NCBI GenBank assembly: GCA_900540095.1
Contig: UQEO01000110.1
Span: forward strand, 1-5,107
DNA: 5,107 bases
Direction of reading: 5' to 3'
Origin: an uncultured Collinsella sp.
GTDB taxonomy: Bacteria; Actinomycetota; Coriobacteriia; Coriobacteriales; Coriobacteriaceae
Shown: positions 1 to 5,107 of the stretch, in pieces
Numbering within the stretch: the first letter of the stretch is position 1
How the letters are laid out: every line of letters starts with the position of its first letter
Notes under the pieces: model-generated
What the model was told of the DNA's origin: nothing
What the model saw: only the letters and a program-made list of their open reading frames with translations
The model's database searches: none
Position numbers and translations under genes: made by a program

Positions 1-1116
1 ATTGTATGGAGGGCGGGCGCCCGGCCGCCCGGCACCCCCCGCCGACACGTCGCGATCGAGCACACGCGCCGCATCCGGTGCATCGCGCTCGACGGTGCGA
101 ATGTGCAAACGCTCGGCAATGGCGCGGACGGCGGCACAGCGGGCAGCCTCGGCCTCTTCCTGCGCCGGCGTAAAGATACGGTTGCGTCCCAGCACCAGGC
201 CAATCACATTGCGCGGGCCCAGAGCGTCGACGGCCAGCGCCGTCAGCAAAGACGACGGCAAGTCACCCTCGAGTGCCACCACAGCACGCGACGCACCGTG
301 TGCTCGGGCGTTGTCGCGCACGGCGAGCACCAGCGCCTGCCACAGCCACTCCTCGGAACGGAACTCGGGCAGTTCGTGATCTTCCAGGGCATCGAGCATC
401 ACGCCGCGCTGAATCTCCTGGACCAGCAGGCTCTCCTCAAAACACGGCGCCTGGGCCACCACGCGACCGCAGTCGTCGAGCACAAACGAACCGCCGGTAT
501 ACACCGACTCGTCATAGGCGCCGACCGGCGCCATGCAGGCAAACCACACGCTGCGCTTGGATGCGATCTTGCGGTAGGCGCCGCAGCGAACGGCGGCAAT
601 GGCGGCAGTCTCGCGGTCGGTCATGTCAAACGCGTTGAATTGGAAATACGCGATGAGGTCGACGCCGGTCGGCAACATCTCGAGCTCGCGGTCCAAGTCA
701 AAAATCACGGCGATGCGCACGCCGTCCACGTCGAACACCGGCGGCGCCCAACGCGTGTCGTTGTTCTCGCCACGCTGCAAGGCAATGCTCGAACGCGCCG
801 GCACCACATGACCGTCCTTGAGCATCATGTAGTCGAGCAGCGGCTGGCCCTCAAACGAAACCGCCGCGGGCACGATGCAGATCATGTCAAGCTCCTGGAT
901 ACGCTCGGCGACACCAGTCAAACCGGCAAGCACGTCGTGCTCAAAGTCGGCAGCGCCCACCAGGCCACCGGGCATGGCGCCCATAAAGAGCGGAGCCGGA
1001 ACGCACAGCACGCGCGCCCCGCGCTCGTGGGCCAAACGAGCCTGGTCCTCGATGCGGCCGCAAATGCCCTCAATATCACCCAGGCGCATATCGATCTGTG
1101 CAAGCGCGAGCTTCAT
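1..1116 (-). CDS. NadE-like protein (glutamine-dependent NAD+ synthetase paralogue) with degenerate active sites; 3' end outside window
   Basis: I translated 372 codons by hand from the ATG at 1114-1116; the frame stays open to the left edge, so the C-terminus is missing. Residues 1-235 resemble the nitrilase-type glutaminase domain of NadE: an N-terminus MKLALAQID...LGDIEG, and a stretch at 196-234 with VGAYDE, GGSFVLD and GRVVAQ. Residues 255-345 resemble the start of the NAD+ synthetase domain (ALVLAVRDNAR, then LTALAVDALGPRNVIGL). Family NadE makes NAD+ from deamido-NAD+, ATP and glutamine in the cytoplasm. Here the glutaminase Glu, Lys and Cys positions read Ala41, Ser109/Ser110 and Phe139, and the SGGxDS loop reads EGDLPS at 283-288. 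NAD+ synthesis is therefore doubtful; a regulatory or structural role is inference. The start is chosen for its ribosome-binding site and its match to NadE N-termini; an in-frame ATG at 1143 lacks such a site. A divergent nitrilase-fold protein of other function is the alternative. Confidence 0.8.
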   Translation of the reverse strand, partial: MKLALAQIDMRLGDIEGICGRIEDQARLAHERGARVLCVPAPLFMGAMPGGLVGAADFEHDVLAGLTGVAERIQELDMICIVPAAVSFEGQPLLDYMMLKDGHVVPARSSIALQRGENNDTRWAPPVFDVDGVRIAVIFDLDRELEMLPTGVDLIAYFQFNAFDMTDRETAAIAAVRCGAYRKIASKRSVWFACMAPVGAYDESVYTGGSFVLDDCGRVVAQAPCFEESLLVQEIQRGVMLDALEDHELPEFRSEEWLWQALVLAVRDNARAHGASRAVVALEGDLPSSLLTALAVDALGPRNVIGLVLGRNRIFTPAQEEAEAARCAAVRAIAERLHIRTVERDAPDAARVLDRDVSAGGAGRPGARPPYN

Positions 1117-1123
1117 GGCCCAG

Positions 1124-1131
1124 CCCTTTCC
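1124..1131 (-). promoter_or_regulatory. Ribosome-binding site of the NadE-like gene
   Basis: The minus strand reads GGAAAGGG, ending 7 bases before the ATG at 1116-1114. It supports that ATG over the in-frame ATG at 1143-1141, which is preceded by CTACGATTTCG with no purine-rich site. Confidence 0.6.
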
Positions 1132-1157
1132 GTCGTAAACCATCGAAATCGTAGTAA

Positions 1158-1188
1158 AAGCGCCGGCCGCATAATGCAGCCGGCGCTT
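1158..1188 (-). terminator. Probable intrinsic terminator after the superoxide reductase gene
   Basis: AAGCGCCGGC and GCCGGCGCTT form a perfect 10-base-pair inverted repeat around an 11-base loop. On the minus strand the stem is followed by T residues (TTTTAC, two of the Ts belonging to the stem), which gives direction. It begins 45 bases after the reductase stop codon. The T tract is short, so termination may be partial. On the plus strand no T tract follows the stem. Confidence 0.55.
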
Positions 1189-1233
1189 GCATGTGCATAT
1201 GCTAGCTATGATACCCCGAGCGGGGGCGCGCTC

Positions 1234-1596
1234 CTAGAATGTCGCGGACCACAGCCCGTGCAGGTTGCAGTAGGCATAGACGGTACCGGTCTTGGAGCCG
1301 CCCGCGAAAAACGTCGCGGGTTTCATGCCGGGCTCAAGGTAATGAACCTCTAAGCGGCCCTCGGCCTCAAGCGCAATCCACTCAATGTAGTGTTCGGGCA
1401 GGCTGGGGTGCTCGACCGAGCCAACGCGTGCGCGAATCACGTGACCGTCGCGCTCGGTCTCGACAACAGGCACGTGCTTCTCGTGCGCCGCGTCCTCAGT
1501 GTTTGCGATCAGTTCCGTGCAACCGGCAGGGGTCGCAACGTCGTCGCCGAGGGCGGCGATGAGCTTACCGTCGGGGTCCTTAAAGAATTTCGCCAT
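1234..1596 (-). CDS. Superoxide reductase (desulfoferrodoxin/neelaredoxin family), 120 aa
   Basis: This small cytoplasmic iron protein should reduce superoxide to hydrogen peroxide without releasing oxygen, usually with electrons from rubredoxin, a common anaerobe defence. The iron-centre ligands are visible: His41 in EKHVPVV, His63 and His69 in VEHPSLPEHYIEW, and Cys110 and His113 in CNLHGLW. Glu39 and Lys40, which lie beside the active site in the family, are also present. Residues 1-36 match desulfoferrodoxin in layout (KFFKDPDGKL, TPAGC, ELIANTEDA), but only Cys26 remains of the usual four cysteines of the desulforedoxin iron site, so only the catalytic centre should bind iron. The start MAKFF is set by a good ribosome-binding site; the frame continues upstream to an ATG at 1686, but those 30 residues are unlike the family. 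The helicase gene lies 165 bases upstream and a probable terminator follows. Family assignment is firm; the electron donor is unknown. Confidence 0.95.
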   Translation of the reverse strand: MAKFFKDPDGKLIAALGDDVATPAGCTELIANTEDAAHEKHVPVVETERDGHVIRARVGSVEHPSLPEHYIEWIALEAEGRLEVHYLEPGMKPATFFAGGSKTGTVYAYCNLHGLWSATF

Positions 1597-1602
1597 GATG
1601 TT

Positions 1603-1609
1603 CTCCTTT
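1603..1609 (-). promoter_or_regulatory. Ribosome-binding site of the superoxide reductase gene
   Basis: The minus strand reads AAAGGAG, 6 bases before the ATG at 1596-1594. It is close to the consensus and decides the start codon against the in-frame ATG at 1686. Confidence 0.85.
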
Positions 1610-1620
1610 GCTGATGTGCC

Positions 1621-1640
1621 AATGTTCTTGATTGTTCTTA
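1621..1640 (-). repeat. Tandem 10-base direct repeat upstream of superoxide reductase
   Basis: On the plus strand AATGTTCTTG is followed directly by ATTGTTCTTA (8 of 10 bases identical); on the minus strand both copies contain AAGAACA. The copies are one helical turn apart and lie 25-44 bases before the reductase ATG, in an AT-richer patch than the surrounding DNA. This is where a promoter or regulator site could sit, but I recognise no known operator and no convincing -35/-10 pair. Confidence 0.35.
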
Positions 1641-1761
1641 TGCCCAAAGGCAGACAAACCATCCACGGCATTGCAAATGAACACATAACGGATCAGGCAA
1701 GCGGTCAGGCCAAAATGCGTCGACCGTCCTGCCCACTCCAGCAGTCCCACCCCGCGCGCGG

Positions 1762-4700
1762 CTAGCGCCCGTCGCCGCCGAGCAGCGCCAGGACATCCTC
1801 GCGCGTGAACAGTGCCGACGAGATGCCGTCGCCGCCGAGCACGCTGTTGACCAGATCGCGCTTGGACTCCTGCATCCGCATAATGCGCTCCTCGATCGTG
1901 TCCTTGGCGATGAGCTTGTACACGGTCACGGTATGTTGCTGGCCAATACGGTGTGCACGGTCAGTCGCTTGGTCCTGCGCCGCCACGTTCCACCACGGGT
2001 CGTAGTGGATGACCACGTCGGCCGCCGTCAGGTTAAGGCCCACGCCGCCCGCCTTGAGCGAAATCAAAAAGACCGGAACCTCGCCCGCTTGGAACTGCGC
2101 GACCATCTTGGCGCGGCTCTCTTTAGACGATGCGCCCGTGAGCTTAAGGAAGGCGATATCCTCCTTGGCCAAGCGCTTACCGATGATATCGAGCATGCCC
2201 GTAAACTGACTGAACAGCAAGATGCGATGGCCACCGTCGAGCGCGCCGTGGACGAGCTCCATGCACGTATCGAGTTTGGCGCTTCCCGCCTTGTAATCCT
2301 CGTAGTGCAGACGCGGGTCGCAGCAGATCTGGCGCAGCTTGGTGAGCTCGGCGAGCACCTTGAGCTTATCCTTCTTAAACTCCCCGGCCTCGCGGTGCTG
2401 CACCTGCTGGGCGATGCGGTCCTGATTTGCCAGGTAAAGCTTGCGCTGCTCACCGGTGAGCTGAGCCACGACTGTGTCCTCGATCTTTTCGGGCAGATCG
2501 GCCACCACGTCCTCTTTGACACGGCGCAGCACAAACGGCGACACAAGCGCCTGCAGGCGGGCGGCGCTGTCACCTTCGGCGTGCTCGACCGGGCTTTCGA
2601 AGCGCTTTGCGAACGATTCGCGCGTGCCAAGCAGGCCCGGCATCAAAAAGTCGAAGATGCTCCAGAGCTCGGATAGGCGGTTTTCGATGGGCGTGCCCGT
2701 CAAGGCAAAGCGCACGCCGGCCGGCAGACGCTTGGCAGCACGCGCCACCTGGGTGAGCGGGTTTTTAATGTACTGGGCCTCGTCGAGCACAACGCGGGCA
2801 AAATCCTGCTCGGCGTACTCATCGATATCACGGCGCATGAGGTCATACGACGTCACGACCACGTTATGCTCGACCACGCCGGCGATTTGCACGCGACGCT
2901 GCGCCTTGGCGCCCACGATGGCGCACACATCGAGCGACGGGGCAAAGCGCTCCAGTTCGGCGGTCCAGTTGTACACGAGTGAGGCCGGGCACACCACGAG
3001 CGTGGGCTTGGTGTCCCCCGCCTCCACGCGCGCCAGGACATGCGCAATCATCTGGAGCGTTTTGCCCAGACCCATGTCGTCGGCCAAAATGCCACCAAGG
3101 CCCAGGTGTTCGAGCGACCCGAGCCACTGGTATCCGTCGACCTGGTAGCCGCGCATCGTTGCCTTGAGCGATGCCGGCACCGTAAAGTCCGTCTTGCCGA
3201 GCGTGTCCAGACGCTCGACGGTACGGCGGAACGCAGCGTCGCGATCGGCCTCGAGCGCGGGCGTGCGCGCGAGCATGCTATCGACGAACAGGGTGCTCGA
3301 TGCGGGAAGCGACACGCCGTCGAGCAGGTCAACAGCATCGACCCCCAGATCCTCGGCGAGGCCAAATGCGGCTCGGGCGCCCTCGTCCAGGCGAACGATA
3401 TCGCCCGACGTGAGACGCGCAAACGTCTGGTGACGCTTGTACGAGTCGAGGTAGATGGCAAGGTCCGCGGCCGAAAGACCGCTCGCGCCCAGTTCGACGT
3501 CGAGCAGATTTCTCTTGACGGTCGCGCGAACCGAGAGCTTGGGCGCGGGGCGCACCGAGATCTGGCGTAGGCGGTCGCTGAGCATGACCTCGCCCAGCTC
3601 GGACAGGGCAGACAGGCCCTCGGTCAGCAAGCAGAACAGGCTCTCGTCGTCGCGCTCCTCAAACGCCAGGCCGCCCTCGTAAAAGTCGAAATACAGGGCC
3701 GCCGTGTCCATAACGCGAAACTCTGTTATCTCGTCGCGCGGCGGCACGCCCGGGCGCTGTTCTTCGAAGGGGCTTCCCGGAGCACCCAGGCTAAAGAGAT
3801 CTGCCGACCAGTCGCCGTAGGAAACCGTAATCTTGCAGGTCACGAGCCCGTCGTCGACACCGATTGCCATGGCAAAGCTCGGCTCGGGCGCCACGGTGTC
3901 GAGCACGGCGGGCGCGGTAAGGTCGGTGTAGTCGCGCAAAATGGGCAGCGCCATACGACAGAACTCCCCCACCTGGTCGACAGCGATATGGATCGGCGTG
4001 CGACAGGGCAGTAAGCGCGATAGGAACGGCGCCGCATGCTGGGCAAACGCTACATCGGCGCGGCGCGCACGGCGGGTGTCGACCAGATAGGCAACGTCGC
4101 CCGAAGCAAAGCAGTATGCATCGGCCGGCAGGCGTAGATCGTAGCTGCCGCCAGCCGCCGGCGCGATTTTGGCGGCAAGGAGCGGTGGGCGCTTAGACAG
4201 AGCCTCGTCCTCCCCTTCCGGAGGCATCTCAACCGCCACGTCATAGGTGCGATGCGTCGTCGTCCCCCGCGACCAGGCGGGCTCAAAGGAGATGGTCTGG
4301 CCACGCAGCAGGTCCAGCACATATACGATGCTATGCTCGGACAGCGGCAACTGACGCTCGGCGACAAAACCGCTGCGGGCAAAGTCGTACGACGCCGAAC
4401 GCGAGCTTGTGATGTCATCGAGATAGGCAACTGTCGTCACGACAAGGTTGAGCAGCTTTGTCGACACGTCTTCGAAGGCTTCGGGCGTATGGACAAACGT
4501 GAGCTTCTTGCCGTACGAGAAGGTGCCGCCGCGCACGTAGGCATCGGCCATGCCGTCGATGTCCTTGACCACGTAGGAGACCGATCCACAGCGAATGCGA
4601 AGCTCGAGCGCCCAGCTAAAGCGGTCGGCAAACAGTGGATTGTAATACGGCACCAGCGAGGGCTCCAACACTGCCTTGGGGGCATCGGGATCCACACTGC

Positions 4701-5107
4701 CGGCGAGCTTGCGGCGCATGCTCGCCAGCTCATCCATGCGCGCGTCCGAAAGATCGGAGAGCGCCGCCATGAGGCTGGGACTCGTGGGGACGGGCGCCGG
4801 AAAGGGAAAGTTGGGATTGACGGCCGGCGCTTTGGGCGCGTTGCGCGCGGGCTGTTTCGGCTGCGCCGTAAACGTGCGGACCGGCGTGCGCAGCCCCTCG
4901 ACGGGCTCGGTGCCGCTGGCGTCCAGGTACGCAAGCGCCGTGGCGATGGCGTGCTTGCACATGCCGGGGTAGCGATAGGCAGCGGGGCAATCGCAGTCGT
5001 AGTCGATCACCTCGTGCTCGTCCATGTCGAGCGCCACGTGCGTCTTGTACAGGTCGCCACGCGAGCCGCGCACCGAGCCCTCAACCGTCACGTTTTTGGA
5101 GAAGCGC
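1762..5107 (-). CDS. SWIM zinc-finger SNF2-family ATPase/helicase; 5' end outside window
   Basis: The frame runs from the right edge (codon 1 at 5106-5104) to TAG at 1762-1764, 1114 residues. Motifs in order: SWIM zinc-binding Cys38, Cys40, Cys50, His52 (CDC...CKH); a Pro/Ala-rich linker about 73-109; a middle region about 150-610 resembling the bacterial SNF2-associated domain; then the two-lobed motor. Motor motifs are MRGYQVDGYQWL at 651, Walker A DDMGLGKT 676-683, CPASLVYNW 706, DEAQ box 775-778, LTGTPIEN 802-809, FVLRRVKEDV 858, ILLFSQFTG from 962, SLKAGGVGLNL from 1016, and QATDRAHRIGQ 1046-1056. All expected catalytic residues are present, so ATP hydrolysis and double-stranded DNA translocation are expected from the family; the SWIM motif suggests nucleic-acid or protein binding. 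The bacterial role (transcription recycling or repair) is not shown by the sequence. A GTG at 5091 is unlikely to be the start, because in-frame codons continue upstream as RFSKN. No clear terminator follows the stop. Confidence 0.95.
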   Translation of the reverse strand, partial: RFSKNVTVEGSVRGSRGDLYKTHVALDMDEHEVIDYDCDCPAAYRYPGMCKHAIATALAYLDASGTEPVEGLRTPVRTFTAQPKQPARNAPKAPAVNPNFPFPAPVPTSPSLMAALSDLSDARMDELASMRRKLAGSVDPDAPKAVLEPSLVPYYNPLFADRFSWALELRIRCGSVSYVVKDIDGMADAYVRGGTFSYGKKLTFVHTPEAFEDVSTKLLNLVVTTVAYLDDITSSRSASYDFARSGFVAERQLPLSEHSIVYVLDLLRGQTISFEPAWSRGTTTHRTYDVAVEMPPEGEDEALSKRPPLLAAKIAPAAGGSYDLRLPADAYCFASGDVAYLVDTRRARRADVAFAQHAAPFLSRLLPCRTPIHIAVDQVGEFCRMALPILRDYTDLTAPAVLDTVAPEPSFAMAIGVDDGLVTCKITVSYGDWSADLFSLGAPGSPFEEQRPGVPPRDEITEFRVMDTAALYFDFYEGGLAFEERDDESLFCLLTEGLSALSELGEVMLSDRLRQISVRPAPKLSVRATVKRNLLDVELGASGLSAADLAIYLDSYKRHQTFARLTSGDIVRLDEGARAAFGLAEDLGVDAVDLLDGVSLPASSTLFVDSMLARTPALEADRDAAFRRTVERLDTLGKTDFTVPASLKATMRGYQVDGYQWLGSLEHLGLGGILADDMGLGKTLQMIAHVLARVEAGDTKPTLVVCPASLVYNWTAELERFAPSLDVCAIVGAKAQRRVQIAGVVEHNVVVTSYDLMRRDIDEYAEQDFARVVLDEAQYIKNPLTQVARAAKRLPAGVRFALTGTPIENRLSELWSIFDFLMPGLLGTRESFAKRFESPVEHAEGDSAARLQALVSPFVLRRVKEDVVADLPEKIEDTVVAQLTGEQRKLYLANQDRIAQQVQHREAGEFKKDKLKVLAELTKLRQICCDPRLHYEDYKAGSAKLDTCMELVHGALDGGHRILLFSQFTGMLDIIGKRLAKEDIAFLKLTGASSKESRAKMVAQFQAGEVPVFLISLKAGGVGLNLTAADVVIHYDPWWNVAAQDQATDRAHRIGQQHTVTVYKLIAKDTIEERIMRMQESKRDLVNSVLGGDGISSALFTREDVLALLGGDGR

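Noticed and set aside
1117..1143. A nine-codon extension of the NadE-like protein from the ATG at 1143
   Set aside because: It has no ribosome-binding site, and the inner ATG gives a typical NadE/nitrilase N-terminus with GGAAAGGG upstream.
1214..1225. A small CCCC-GAGC-GGGG hairpin after the superoxide reductase stop
   Set aside because: The stem is only four base pairs and no T tract follows; the hairpin at 1158-1188 is the better terminator.
103..1353. A 416-codon plus-strand open frame
   Set aside because: It lies antisense to the NadE-like gene and runs on into the 3' end of the superoxide reductase gene. It has no recognisable domain, and its His/Arg/Ala-rich composition is typical of reverse-strand frames over high-GC genes.
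1597..1686. A 30-residue N-terminal extension of the superoxide reductase from the ATG at 1686
   Set aside because: It does not resemble the family, and the AAAGGAG site sits directly before the ATG at 1596.
1691..1710. Near-direct repeat GATCAGGC / GGTCAGGC
   Set aside because: Eight-base imperfect copies 12 bases apart with no positional link to a promoter; likely chance.
1752..1761. The palindrome CCGCGCGCGG just after the SNF2 stop codon
   Set aside because: It has no loop and no T tract on the minus strand; such GC palindromes arise easily in this composition, so I do not call it a terminator.
1933..2676. A 247-codon plus-strand open frame, and a 224-codon one at 2474-3148
   Set aside because: Both are antisense to the conserved SNF2 motor region, whose motifs show the minus strand is the coding one.

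Overview
The window is high-GC DNA holding three genes, all read from the minus strand, so transcription runs from high to low coordinates. Order of transcription: a large SWIM/SNF2 helicase-like gene (right edge to 1762, 5' end cut off), a small superoxide reductase gene (1596 to 1234), and a NadE-like gene (1116 to the left edge, 3' end cut off). High GC, AAGGAG-type ribosome-binding sites, a superoxide reductase rather than a superoxide dismutase, and a SWIM-SNF2 protein of this style suggest an anaerobic high-GC actinobacterium. Coriobacteriia, for example a Collinsella-like gut bacterium, fits best. That assignment is an inference from gene content and sequence style, not from a marker gene.

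Right part (1762-5107): one continuous frame encodes a SNF2-family ATPase with all main helicase motifs intact, a CxC...CxH zinc-binding SWIM motif near its N-terminus, and a long bacterial SNF2-associated middle region. It is probably a DNA- or RNA polymerase-associated remodelling or repair motor. Its true start lies beyond the window.

Middle (1117-1761): a 165-base spacer, the 120-residue superoxide reductase, and a 117-base spacer. The reductase has all five ligands of the catalytic iron centre. Its N-terminal region keeps the outline of a desulforedoxin domain but has lost its cysteine set. A ribosome-binding site fixes its start, and a 10-base-pair GC stem-loop with a short T tract downstream is a probable terminator.

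Left part (1-1116): 372 codons of a protein that aligns by eye with glutamine-dependent NAD+ synthetase, with a nitrilase-type glutaminase domain followed by a synthetase domain. The glutaminase Glu-Lys-Cys triad and the synthetase SGGxDS ATP-binding loop are both replaced, although the reading frame is open and the fold-determining stretches are kept. This looks like a maintained pseudoenzyme paralogue of NadE and is the most interesting item here.

The three genes share a strand but no evident pathway. No mobile element, CRISPR array, tRNA or rRNA was seen, and no multi-gene system is evident.
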